Shown in pieces: positions 6,477 to 14,271 of a stretch of DNA of 17,515 bases; position 1 is the first letter of the stretch, and each line of letters starts with the position of its first letter. This DNA is from Lactobacillaceae bacterium. GTDB taxonomy: Bacteria; Bacillota; Bacilli; Lactobacillales; Lactobacillaceae. A program made the translations under genes and the position numbers. The stretch covers positions 1 to 17,515 of the forward strand of contig JAITDY010000016.1 of NCBI GenBank assembly GCA_031282325.1. Reading direction: 5' to 3'. A model generated the notes under the pieces. The model was not told where the DNA came from, searched no databases, and was given only the letters and a program-made list of their open reading frames with translations.

Positions 6477-7274
6477 ATGGTTTTATATGATCCAACAAAA
6501 ATTCCCGGTGATGTTTACGATACGCACACCCACTTAAATGATGATTCAATGTTTCATGATGTAGCGGCTTATATAGGCAGAGCTAATGAATACCGTGTAA
6601 TGCAAATGAATGTAGTCGGATATGATTTGCAAGGGAATCAAAGAGCAATTGAAATTGCCGAACAAAATGAAAATGTTTATGCAATTGTTGGTTGGCAACC
6701 TGATAGTACAAACGAATTTGATGATGAAAAATTAGATATTTTAAAAGAACAAATTAAAAATCCAAATGTTGTTGGTATTGGCGAAACCGGTCTTGATTAC
6801 CATTTCGAAGGTTTTAATAAAAATAAACAAATTGATTCCTTTGAAAAGCATTTACAATTAGCTAAAGATAATAATTTGCCAGTAACGATTCATATGAGAG
6901 ATGCTTTTGAAGATGTTTATTCAATTTTAAAAAAATTTGATATACATGAATTTATTATGCATTCCTTTGGTGGTGACCAAAAACAGGCACAGAAATTATT
7001 AGAACTTGGGGGATATATAAGTTTTTCTGGTATGGTAACTTTTAAAAAAGCGAATAATATTCAAGAAGCAGCCAAAATTGTTCCGTTAAACAAAATGCTA
7101 GTTGAAACAGATGCCCCATATTTAGCCCCAGTTCCTTATCGAGGAAAAATGAATGAGCCTGCTTATACGCGTTTTGTCGTTGATGGCTTGTCTGAAATAT
7201 TAAATATTAAAAGAGATGAATTAGCAAAAATTACTACGAAAAACGCACAAACTTTATGGAATACAAGCAAGTAA
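6477..7274 (+). CDS. tatD: TatD-family metal-dependent deoxyribonuclease
   Basis: This 265-residue cytoplasmic TIM-barrel hydrolase belongs to the TatD/YcfH family, metal-dependent nucleases linked to DNA repair and turnover. Metal ligands are His17 and His19 (DTHTHL), Glu103 (GIGETGLDYH), His139 (TIHMRDA), His162 (MHSFGG) and Asp212 (VETDAPYLAP). The size is normal. The short extension before DTHTHL (YDPTKIPGDVY) resembles what I recall of Leuconostoc-like TatD proteins, which supports the ATG at 6477 although it has no ribosome site. The gene overlaps rnmV by 19 bases, the conserved tatD-rnmV-rsmA order of Firmicutes. Confidence 0.93.
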   Translation: MVLYDPTKIPGDVYDTHTHLNDDSMFHDVAAYIGRANEYRVMQMNVVGYDLQGNQRAIEIAEQNENVYAIVGWQPDSTNEFDDEKLDILKEQIKNPNVVGIGETGLDYHFEGFNKNKQIDSFEKHLQLAKDNNLPVTIHMRDAFEDVYSILKKFDIHEFIMHSFGGDQKQAQKLLELGGYISFSGMVTFKKANNIQEAAKIVPLNKMLVETDAPYLAPVPYRGKMNEPAYTRFVVDGLSEILNIKRDELAKITTKNAQTLWNTSK

Positions 7275-7810
7275 TTGTCGTTGAGGGTCGATCTGATAGT
7301 CAAAAATTAAAAACGATTTTTGGTGAAGATATAAAAACAGTAGAAACAGGTGGATCTTCAATAGATAGAACGATTTTAGATTATTTAAAAAGTATTTCGG
7401 ATAATCAAGAAATAATTATTTTAACCGACCCAGATTTTCAAGGCGAAAGAATTAGAAAAATTATTAGTCACACAGTTCCAAATGCTAAGCATGCATTTAT
7501 TTCAAAAGAAGAGGGGCAGCCTAAACACAAAGGCAGTTTAGGTGTCGAACATGCTTCTATAAAAACAATTAAAACTGCGCTGGAACATTTATTAACCCCT
7601 ATATCTTCTAATGAGAATAAAGAACAAATAAATGTTCAGCAATTATTTGATTTAGGATTAATTGGCAAAAAAAATTCACAGAAATTAAGAAATGTTGTTG
7701 CACAAGAACTAAGAATTGGCAATGTTAATGGGAAACAATTATTAAAAAGATTAAATTTATTTCATATTAAATATAATCAACTTTTAGAGGCGGTTTTAAA
7801 TGCAAAATGA
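7256..7810 (+). CDS. rnmV: Ribonuclease M5
   Basis: This 184-residue enzyme performs the final maturation cuts of 5S rRNA precursor. The N-terminal TOPRIM domain (about 1-95) has the catalytic Glu10 in VVEGRSD and Asp58/Asp60 in LTDPDFQGERIR. The C-terminal part (about 125-184, QQLFDLGLIGKKNSQKLRN) matches the conserved RNase M5 tail. It overlaps tatD by 19 bases at its start and rsmA by 11 at its end, so translation of the three genes is probably coupled. The ATG at 7256 gives the usual N-terminus directly before the TOPRIM strand. Confidence 0.95.
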   Translation: MEYKQVIVVEGRSDSQKLKTIFGEDIKTVETGGSSIDRTILDYLKSISDNQEIIILTDPDFQGERIRKIISHTVPNAKHAFISKEEGQPKHKGSLGVEHASIKTIKTALEHLLTPISSNENKEQINVQQLFDLGLIGKKNSQKLRNVVAQELRIGNVNGKQLLKRLNLFHIKYNQLLEAVLNAK

Positions 7811-8648
7811 AAATTTATTAATAGGTAATTTTACGCGAACAAGAGCCATTTTAGAAAAGTATGGTTTAAGGGCAAACAAAAGATTTGGACAAAATTTTTT
7901 AACAGATTTAAATATTTTGCATGGTATTGTTGATGCAGCTGGTGTTACTAAGGAAGATACTATTTTAGAAATTGGACCGGGAATTGGTTCATTAACTGAA
8001 TTATTAGCCCAGTCAGCTAAAAAAGTTTTTGCTTTTGAAATTGATGATAAATTGATTCCAGTATTAGCTGATGTTTTATCGCCATATGATAATGTCGATG
8101 TAATTCATGAGGATATTTTAAAAGCCGATTTGAATTTTTTAAGAGGTAACAAACATTTAAAAGTAGTAGCAAATTTACCTTATTATATTACAACCCCAAT
8201 TTTGCTCCATTTGATGAATAGTGATATTGATTTTAAATCAATAACGATTATGGTACAAAAAGAAGTAGCTCAGCGAATCCAAGCTTCGGTAGGTAGCAAA
8301 GATTATGGAACTTTAAGTTTAGCGATTCAATATAAAATGAATGCCAAAATTGCTTTGAATGTTCCGAGAACGGCCTTTTTCCCTTCGCCAAATGTCGATA
8401 GTGCTGTATTAAACTTATGGCCATTAGAAGATTTCACCCCATTTGAAGATGAAGATTTTTTATTTAAAGTTATTAAAGCCTCTTTTGCTCATCGACGTAA
8501 GTTATTAACAAATAATTTATTATTCATCGAAAAAGATAAAAATAAAATTGAACAAGCTATTTTAAAAACAGGTTTTAATTTAAATATTCGTGGAGAAAAA
8601 TTAAATTTAGACGATTTTAAACATTTAGCGGATAATTTATCTGACTAA
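7800..8648 (+). CDS. rsmA: 16S rRNA (adenine1518/1519-N6,N6)-dimethyltransferase
   Basis: RsmA (KsgA) uses S-adenosylmethionine to dimethylate two adjacent adenines near the 3' end of 16S rRNA, a late step in small-subunit assembly and the target of kasugamycin resistance. The 282-residue protein has the entry motif RFGQNFLTD (28-36), the SAM loop LEIGPGIGS (56-64), the acidic Glu80 that binds the ribose, and the catalytic NLPYY at 125-129. The C-terminal helical domain includes AHRRKLLTNNL. GAGG just upstream supports the ATG at 7800, which overlaps the rnmV end. Confidence 0.97.
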   Translation: MQNENLLIGNFTRTRAILEKYGLRANKRFGQNFLTDLNILHGIVDAAGVTKEDTILEIGPGIGSLTELLAQSAKKVFAFEIDDKLIPVLADVLSPYDNVDVIHEDILKADLNFLRGNKHLKVVANLPYYITTPILLHLMNSDIDFKSITIMVQKEVAQRIQASVGSKDYGTLSLAIQYKMNAKIALNVPRTAFFPSPNVDSAVLNLWPLEDFTPFEDEDFLFKVIKASFAHRRKLLTNNLLFIEKDKNKIEQAILKTGFNLNIRGEKLNLDDFKHLADNLSD

Positions 8649-8657
8649 TATTTTTTG

Positions 8658-8709
8658 TTCAATCGATTATTAATTATGAATATTGAATAAATGTGAAAGT
8701 TTTTTCAAT
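8658..8709. repeat. Alternating TTCAAT/ATTGAA motif upstream of eno
   Basis: TTCAAT at 8658-8663, ATTGAA at 8682-8687 and TTCAAT at 8704-8709 allow the middle copy to pair with either side. The right-hand pairing extends, with one slip, into AATTATGAATATTGAA against TTCAATATAGTAATT. It may be a leaky end to the rsmA transcript or an operator near the eno promoter, or it may be chance in AT-rich DNA. Confidence 0.3.
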
Positions 8710-8733
8710 ATAGTAATTATTTTTTGTTAGAAT
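8704..8733 (+). promoter_or_regulatory. eno promoter
   Basis: TGT-TAGAAT (TAGAAT at 8728-8733) is an extended -10, with a weak TTCAAT -35 at 18-base spacing. The predicted start is near 8740, with the ribosome site AAAGGAG at 8747-8753 and the ATG at 8759. Confidence 0.5.
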
Positions 8734-8758
8734 AATAGTTGTAAATAAAGGAGAAATT

Positions 8759-10105
8759 ATGTCATTAATTGCTAGTGTATATGCACGCGAGATTTTGGAT
8801 TCGCGTGGAAATCCAACTGTTGAAGCAGAAGTTTATACTGAAGACGGTTTTTTTGGTCGCGGAATGGTTCCATCTGGGGCTTCAACAGGAGAACATGAAG
8901 CTGTTGAATTAAGAGATGGAGATAAGTCACGTTTTGGTGGTAAAGGCACTCTAAAAGCCGTTGCTAATGTCAATGGTCCAATCGCCGAAGCATTAATTGG
9001 TGAATACGATGTTGCCGATCAACGTGGAATTGATTTGGCTATGATCGAATTAGATGGAACACCAACTAAATCTAAGTTAGGTGCTAATGCGATTCTTGCT
9101 GTTTCTATAGCTGTTGCTCGTGCAGCTGCCGAAGAATCAGGATTGCCTCTATATCAATATCTTGGAGGACCAAATTCATATGTTTTGCCAACTCCAATGA
9201 TGAACGTTATTAATGGTGGTGCACACTCTGATAATAAAGTCGATTTTCAAGAATTCATGATTATGCCAGTAGGTGCTACTAGCGTACGTGAAGCAATTCG
9301 CTGGGGATCTGAAACTTTCCAAGAATTAAAAAAGTTATTAAAGGAAGCTGGTAAAGCAACCTCTGTTGGTGATGAAGGCGGATTTGCACCGGATTTTGCC
9401 AATAACGAAGAGCCACTAGAATATCTGTTAAAGGCAATTGACAATGCTGGTTACAAGCCAGGAGAGGAAATAGCAATTGCTGTCGATGTTGCATCATCTG
9501 AAATGTGGGACGCCGACAAAAAAACTTATACATTAAAATGGTCAACTGGTGAATCATATACTCCAGAAGAATGGAAAAAGTATCTAGAAGGATTGATTGC
9601 TAAATATCCAATTATTTCTGTTGAAGATCCAATTGATGAAAATGAATGGGCATCTTGGACTGATTTAACTAATGATTTAGGAAAGAAAGTTCAAATTGTT
9701 GGGGATGATTTCTTTGTTACTAATACTGAGTATCTACAAAAGGGAATCGAAACTGGAGCTGCTAATTCAATTCTTATTAAAGTTAACCAAATTGGTACTT
9801 TAACTGAAACTTTTGAAGCAATTGAAATGGCTAAAGAAGCAGGATATACTGCAATTGTTTCTCACCGTTCTGGAGAAACAGAAGATACTACTATTGCTGA
9901 TTTGGTTGTTGCAACTAATGCAGGACAAATCAAAACAGGTTCAATGAGCCGTACTGATCGTATTGCTAAATATAATCAATTGATGCGTATTGAAGATGAA
10001 TTATCTGAGAGTTCTATCAAAGGGTTAAGCGTTTATAAGGGAATTAATTCTTTCTATAATTTAACTCCTGAAGCACGTAAAGAAGTTCAAAACCATAAGG
10101 GATAA
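8759..10105 (+). CDS. eno: Enolase
   Basis: Enolase interconverts 2-phosphoglycerate and phosphoenolpyruvate in glycolysis. It is a cytoplasmic octamer in many Gram-positives and is often also found on the cell surface. The 448 residues include the loop SGASTGEHEA (39-48), GAHSDNKVDFQEF (154-166) with Glu165, catalytic Glu206 in GDEGG, magnesium ligands Asp243, Glu289 and Asp316, the base Lys341 and His369. The signature starts at 340 (IKVNQIGTLTE). Nothing essential is missing. A strong ribosome site (AAAGGAG, 5 bases before ATG), its own promoter and a strong terminator make it a single-gene unit. Its G and C content and codon choice look somewhat richer than the neighbours, as expected for a highly expressed gene. 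Confidence 0.99.
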   Translation: MSLIASVYAREILDSRGNPTVEAEVYTEDGFFGRGMVPSGASTGEHEAVELRDGDKSRFGGKGTLKAVANVNGPIAEALIGEYDVADQRGIDLAMIELDGTPTKSKLGANAILAVSIAVARAAAEESGLPLYQYLGGPNSYVLPTPMMNVINGGAHSDNKVDFQEFMIMPVGATSVREAIRWGSETFQELKKLLKEAGKATSVGDEGGFAPDFANNEEPLEYLLKAIDNAGYKPGEEIAIAVDVASSEMWDADKKTYTLKWSTGESYTPEEWKKYLEGLIAKYPIISVEDPIDENEWASWTDLTNDLGKKVQIVGDDFFVTNTEYLQKGIETGAANSILIKVNQIGTLTETFEAIEMAKEAGYTAIVSHRSGETEDTTIADLVVATNAGQIKTGSMSRTDRIAKYNQLMRIEDELSESSIKGLSVYKGINSFYNLTPEARKEVQNHKG

Positions 10106-10118
10106 AAAATAATTTACT

Positions 10119-10149
10119 AGCTCTTTCTTGAAAAAAGGAAGAGCTTTTT
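10119..10149 (+). terminator. Intrinsic terminator of eno
   Basis: AGCTCTTTCTT at 10119-10129 pairs with AAGGAAGAGCT at 10135-10145 (one G-U pair), with a 5-base loop and a T tract to 10149. Confidence 0.88.
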
Positions 10150-10223
10150 ATATTCATTTTTATGTAAATTATGAATTAATATTTTTAAAAAAATTAATTG
10201 TATATGTAGTAAAATTATAGTTT

Positions 10224-11939
10224 ATGCGTATATTAATAAAACATTTTAAAAACTATAAGTTACATGTTTTTTTGTCGATTTTCACAGTCATAATTATGGC
10301 TTTTGCATCCTTGTATCAGCCAAGGTTATTGCAGGGAGTTATGGAGGCAATTGTAGCTAATGATAAAAATAAATTGGCTAAAATTGGTTTGCAACTGCTA
10401 GCTTTAGCTATTTTAGGTCTTGTTGCTGGAATTATAAATGCTTATTATCGTTCCCGTGTCGCACAAGAAGTAGTATCTGATTTACGCGAAGAAACTTATA
10501 CTAAAATCCAATCATTTTCATTTGCAAATATTGAAGAATTTTCGGCCGGAAATTTAGTTGTTCGTTTAATCAATGATATGAATCAAGTTAATGGATTAAT
10601 TGGATTTTTATTAGCACCACTTTTAAGAATTCCGATCGTTTTAATTGGGTCACTTATTTTAGCTTTAATCACAATTCCTAGTTTATGGTGGGTAATTGTT
10701 GCAATGGTTGTTTTAGTTGTAGTTATTTCAGGACTTGTTTTTGCTCCGATGGGAAAATGGTTTGGAAAAATGCAAGGTTATATTGATAGAGTAAATTCTA
10801 TCGCTAAAGAAAATATGCAGGGCGTTCGAGTTGTAAAATCATTTAATCAACAAGAGAATCAAATTAAAGATTTTTCTAATGCCTCGAATGAAATGAATGA
10901 TTTAAATAAAAAAATTGGTTATATATTTTCTATTATGATGCCAATATTTTTCTTAATCGGAAATTTAGGCGTTTTTATATCGATTTGGTTTATCGGTTCT
11001 AATATTGTTGAAAATCCAGAAAACCTAGCAAAAATCTCATCTTTTGTAAGTTATTTAAGTCAAATTCTTTTTGCAATTATCATGGGATCGATGTTTGCTA
11101 CATGGACATCTCGTGGCTTTATTTCTTTAGGAAGAATTGGTGAAGTTTTAAATACAAAAAAATCAATTATTTTCAAAGATGTTTCAACGCAAAAAATTGA
11201 TGGATCTGTTGAATTTGATCATGTTTCCTTTAAATATCCTAAATCCGATAACGATACATTAAAAGATATAACTTTTTCAGTTCAGTCAGGAGAGATGATT
11301 GGAATTGTAGGGGCTACAGGTAGTGGAAAAACTACTTTAGCGCAATTAATTGCCAGATTATTTGATCCAACAAATGGTGAAATTAAAGTTGGTGGATTTA
11401 ATTTGCGTGATATAAATGAAACCACCTTAAGAAGTACAATTTCCTTTGTTTTGCAAAAAGCCATATTATTTAGTGGAACAATTGCAGATAATTTGCGACA
11501 TGGAAATAAAAATGCAAACGAAAAAGATATGAATCGTGCTGCTAAAATTGCTCAGGCTTCTGAATTTGTTCAAACATATGAAGATACCTTTAACCATATT
11601 GTTGAAGAACGTTCGTCTAATTATTCAGGTGGACAAAAACAACGTTTAAGTATTGCACGAGGTGTAATTGGTAAACCTAAAGTTTTAATTTTAGATGATT
11701 CTACATCGGCTCTAGATGCGAAATCTGAAAAACTAGTCCAAGAAGCATTAGAAAAAGAATTAAAAAATACCACTATTTTTATAATTGCTGAAAAAATTTC
11801 TTCAGTTATTAAAGCCGATCGAATTATGGTTTTAGATGAAGGTAAATTAGTGGATATTGGAACGCACAAGCAATTATTAAAAACATCACTAATATATAAA
11901 AAAATTTATCAAACTCAAAAAGCTAAGGAGGCTAAATAA
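10224..11939 (+). CDS. Heterodimeric ABC multidrug exporter, subunit with degenerate Walker B
   Basis: This 571-residue half-transporter has six membrane helices (about 12-290) and a C-terminal nucleotide-binding domain: Walker A GATGSGKTT at 363-371, signature YSGGQ at 467-471, and Walker B ending Asp491-Asp492, where the second Asp replaces the catalytic Glu. The H-loop is IAEK (Glu523 in place of His). These two changes mark the degenerate-site subunit of LmrCD/BmrCD/TM287-288-type exporters, which pump drugs and other hydrophobic compounds out of the cell. The partner gene starts within the stop codon (TAATG). There is no Shine-Dalgarno before the ATG at 10224; TAAAAT at 10210-10215 could be a -10 giving a nearly leaderless message. 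The start agrees with the family N-terminus. Confidence 0.93.
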   Translation: MRILIKHFKNYKLHVFLSIFTVIIMAFASLYQPRLLQGVMEAIVANDKNKLAKIGLQLLALAILGLVAGIINAYYRSRVAQEVVSDLREETYTKIQSFSFANIEEFSAGNLVVRLINDMNQVNGLIGFLLAPLLRIPIVLIGSLILALITIPSLWWVIVAMVVLVVVISGLVFAPMGKWFGKMQGYIDRVNSIAKENMQGVRVVKSFNQQENQIKDFSNASNEMNDLNKKIGYIFSIMMPIFFLIGNLGVFISIWFIGSNIVENPENLAKISSFVSYLSQILFAIIMGSMFATWTSRGFISLGRIGEVLNTKKSIIFKDVSTQKIDGSVEFDHVSFKYPKSDNDTLKDITFSVQSGEMIGIVGATGSGKTTLAQLIARLFDPTNGEIKVGGFNLRDINETTLRSTISFVLQKAILFSGTIADNLRHGNKNANEKDMNRAAKIAQASEFVQTYEDTFNHIVEERSSNYSGGQKQRLSIARGVIGKPKVLILDDSTSALDAKSEKLVQEALEKELKNTTIFIIAEKISSVIKADRIMVLDEGKLVDIGTHKQLLKTSLIYKKIYQTQKAKEAK

Positions 11940-13720
11940 TGAAGGAATTTCAAGCTTCTATTAAATATTTTGCTGCATATCTTAAAAAATATTGGATGTC
12001 ATTGATTTTTATTTTTGGTTTAATGATATTTAGCACTTATTTGCAAGTAAAAGCCCCAACCTATATGGCACAATCTATTACCGATTTAGGAAATTATTTA
12101 ACGAAATACATGAACCCACTTACAAGAAAAACAGCTGATTTAGATAATTTCAAAAGCTCACTTTGGATGTTTATGCTATTTGTTATAACAGAACTTATTG
12201 CAATGTTAATTTATTCGATGCTTCAATCTAAAGTTTCGGCCGATTCTACTAATCGAATGCGTATTGGTGTATTTGCCAAAATGCAAAGAATGACAATTAA
12301 GTATTTTGATACCCATCAAGATGGAAAAATTTTATCATTATTCACATCAGATTTAGATAATATTTTTAATGCTATGAATCAAGGAATATTCCAGTTGTTT
12401 GCAAATAGCTTTACCTTTATTGGGGTCATAATAATGATGTTTCATCAAAATGTGAAATTAGCATTAGTAACTGTTGCATTATCGCCTATCGTGATTGTAG
12501 TGATTATATTTATAATTTCAAAAGCGCGTAAATATGTTGATTCCCAGCAAGAAGATATTTCATCTTTAAATGGATATATTAATGAACAAATTAATGGTGA
12601 AAAAATAATTATTATTAATGGGTTGCAAGAAGAATCAATTAAAGGTTTTAAAGAAAAAAACGAACAAGTAAGAAAATCTACTTTTAAAGGTACATTTTAT
12701 TCAAGTTTACTATTCCCGATTTTGCAAGGATTTTCTTTATTGAATCTAGCAATTGTTATTTTCGCCGGTTCATGGATTATCATCAATGATGATATTAATA
12801 AAGCAGTTGGATTAGGTTTAATTGCTATGTTTGTTCAATTTTCACAACAATTTTTTCAACCAATAATTCAAACAGCCGATTCATTTAATATGCTTCAATT
12901 AGCTTTAACTGGCGCTACTCGTTTAAGAAATATACATGAGCAACCAGAGGAAGACAAGGTTGAACAAGGAAAAAATATTTCTGATTTAAATGTTGGTGTT
13001 AAGTTACAGAAAGTGGCCTTTTCTTATAATCATGGTAAAGAAATTTTACATGGAATTGATATTGATGTGCAAAAAGGAAAAATGGTTGCTTTAGTTGGAC
13101 CAACTGGATCTGGAAAAACAACAGTAATGAATTTATTGAATCGTTTTTATGATGTTGATTCAGGTAGCGTTTTGATTGGCGATGATAATGTAAAAGACTT
13201 AAATTTAAATAATTTAAGAGATCATGTTGGCATTGTTTTACAGGAGTCGCTACTCTTTAGTGGCAGCATTGCAGATAATATTAAATTTGGGAAACCTGAA
13301 GCAAGTAATAAAGAAATAATTTCTGCAGCCAAGCAAGCAAATATTCATGACTATATTATGAGCTTACCCGAGAAATATGAAACCAAAGTTAGTGATGAAA
13401 ATTCGGTTTTTTCTACTGGACAAAAGCAATTAATTTCAATTGCTCGAACCGTGTTAACTAATCCAGCTTTTTTGATTTTAGATGAAGCAACTTCTAATGT
13501 CGATACGGTTACAGAAGCAAATATTCAAAAAGCAATGGACAATGTTATAAAGGGCAGAACAAGTTTTGTAATTGCACATCGATTAAAGACCATTTTAAAT
13601 GCTGACAAAATTGTAGTATTAAAAGATGGAAAAGTTATTGAAGAAGGTACGCATGAAGTTTTGCTAAAAGAAAATGGATTTTATGCAGAACTTTATCATA
13701 ATCAAATGGTTTTCGAATAA
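11939..13720 (+). CDS. Heterodimeric ABC multidrug exporter, catalytic subunit
   Basis: This 593-residue partner of the upstream subunit has membrane domain helices at about 18-325 and an NBD with Walker A GPTGSGKTT (387-395), Walker B LILDEATSN with catalytic Glu516, and H-loop IAHRL (His547). Its signature is FSTGQ (491-495), not SGGQ. The intact Walker B and His here combine with the intact signature of the partner to form one working ATP site, while the other site is degenerate. This is the usual asymmetry of LmrCD-like pairs. A perfect AAGGAGG at 11925-11931 and the one-base overlap with the upstream stop argue for co-translation in equal amounts. The extracellular loop at about 55-70 between helices 1 and 2 is long, as in LmrD-like subunits. 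The substrate cannot be told from sequence. Confidence 0.94.
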   Translation: MKEFQASIKYFAAYLKKYWMSLIFIFGLMIFSTYLQVKAPTYMAQSITDLGNYLTKYMNPLTRKTADLDNFKSSLWMFMLFVITELIAMLIYSMLQSKVSADSTNRMRIGVFAKMQRMTIKYFDTHQDGKILSLFTSDLDNIFNAMNQGIFQLFANSFTFIGVIIMMFHQNVKLALVTVALSPIVIVVIIFIISKARKYVDSQQEDISSLNGYINEQINGEKIIIINGLQEESIKGFKEKNEQVRKSTFKGTFYSSLLFPILQGFSLLNLAIVIFAGSWIIINDDINKAVGLGLIAMFVQFSQQFFQPIIQTADSFNMLQLALTGATRLRNIHEQPEEDKVEQGKNISDLNVGVKLQKVAFSYNHGKEILHGIDIDVQKGKMVALVGPTGSGKTTVMNLLNRFYDVDSGSVLIGDDNVKDLNLNNLRDHVGIVLQESLLFSGSIADNIKFGKPEASNKEIISAAKQANIHDYIMSLPEKYETKVSDENSVFSTGQKQLISIARTVLTNPAFLILDEATSNVDTVTEANIQKAMDNVIKGRTSFVIAHRLKTILNADKIVVLKDGKVIEEGTHEVLLKENGFYAELYHNQMVFE

Positions 13721-13740
13721 GATGGAGTAAAATAACAAAC

Positions 13741-14026
13741 ATGAGAATAAACAAATTAAACAAGATTTTATATATTTTATTAACATTCTTTTTTTGGATA
13801 TTTAGGCGTGCATAGATACATGAGGGGTCAAATTGGAATCGGTATTCTATATACCCTAACATTTGGCTTATTAGGGATAGGCTCATTAGTGGATTTTATA
13901 ATTAGTTTGGTCAAAATAAATGCCCCTTATTCTAGCGATGAAGAAAGCTTTTTCTTCAATACACGCGGAAAGTGGCTCGATAAAGATGAATATAATGCAT
14001 ATTCTGAAAGTCGTAAAAAAGATTAG
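13741..14026 (+). pseudogene. TM2-domain protein split by a +1 shift in a T7 run
   Basis: An ATG at 13741 (GGAG at 13724-13727) opens MRINKLNKILYILLTFFF and then runs out of frame after seven T at 13789-13795, stopping at 13813-13815. With six T the frame would continue as GYLGVHRYMRGQIGIG, a clear TM2 domain (two membrane helices around a GxxGxHR-type motif), to a stop at 14026, giving 94 residues. The downstream part alone could start from GTG at 13808, but that begins in the middle of the domain. Explanations are a real frameshift, a sequencing error in the homopolymer, or transcriptional slippage restoring the frame. TM2 proteins are small membrane proteins of unknown role. The gene lies 20 bases after the ABC exporter pair and may belong to its transcript. 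Confidence 0.7.
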
Positions 14027-14040
14027 AAAGTTAAATACCT

Positions 14041-14056
14041 GTTTCTTAAGAGAAAC
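14041..14056. other. Small hairpin after the TM2 gene
   Basis: GTTTCT and AGAAAC pair perfectly around TAAG. There is no T run on the plus strand, so it is not a convincing terminator; it may slow or protect the end of the upstream transcript. Confidence 0.3.
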
Positions 14057-14086
14057 AAAGCAAGTTTATAAATCAATTGTTTTTGG

Positions 14087-14095
14087 TGTTATTAT
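14087..14095 (+). promoter_or_regulatory. Extended -10 promoter of the 24-codon peptide gene
   Basis: TGT-TATTAT at 14087-14095 resembles TGT-TATAAT before the first peptide gene. A start near 14102 gives a leader of about 26 bases, almost the same as for the first peptide. No good -35 is visible. Confidence 0.4.
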
Positions 14096-14127
14096 TTACT
14101 TAAATAATTGAAAGGATATAGAATACC

Positions 14128-14202
14128 ATGAATACACTATTAGATTTTAAGCAATATGGTGATAAAAATGGATATAAAAATGATCCGCAACCACCAAAAT
14201 AA
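14128..14202 (+). CDS. 24-residue peptide of unknown function before an ABC exporter
   Basis: The frame encodes a hydrophilic 24-mer starting MNTLLDFKQYGDKNG and ending NDPQPPK. Support comes from AAAGGA at 14111-14116 at 11-base spacing, a possible extended -10 promoter, and a terminator hairpin 8 bases after the stop. It has no cysteine, no tryptophan, no signal peptide and no double-glycine leader. The following gene encodes an ABC exporter without a C39 protease domain, so the peptide may be secreted whole or after processing by another enzyme, as a bacteriocin or a signal. It shares Asp-Phe and Asn-Gly pairs with the first peptide, but this is too little to claim homology. It may also be a leader peptide that controls the downstream gene. 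Confidence 0.5.
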   Translation: MNTLLDFKQYGDKNGYKNDPQPPK

Positions 14203-14210
14203 TGTTTTCT

Positions 14211-14238
14211 AAAAAATGCGCAATTTCTGCGCTTTTTT
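14211..14238 (+). terminator. Intrinsic terminator after the 24-codon peptide gene
   Basis: GCGCA at 14218-14222 pairs with TGCGC at 14228-14232 around ATTTC. Flanking A6 and T6 runs extend the stem past one unpaired T, and the T tract reaches 14238. It lies between the peptide gene and the transporter gene, so transporter expression would need read-through or another promoter. Confidence 0.8.
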
Positions 14239-14271
14239 ATTATTATGTAAATGAAAGAACAGTAATCTTCA

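Noticed and set aside
9247..9557. Minus-strand frames inside eno
   Set aside because: Both are antisense shadows of a strongly conserved enolase.
14041..14056. Terminator for the ABC exporter/TM2 transcript
   Set aside because: The stem is only six pairs and no T tract follows, so it is listed as a hairpin only.
13920..14111. 63-codon frame overlapping the TM2 gene end
   Set aside because: It lies mostly in another frame of the TM2 coding region, lacks a ribosome site, and runs through the noncoding gap up to the second peptide's ribosome site.
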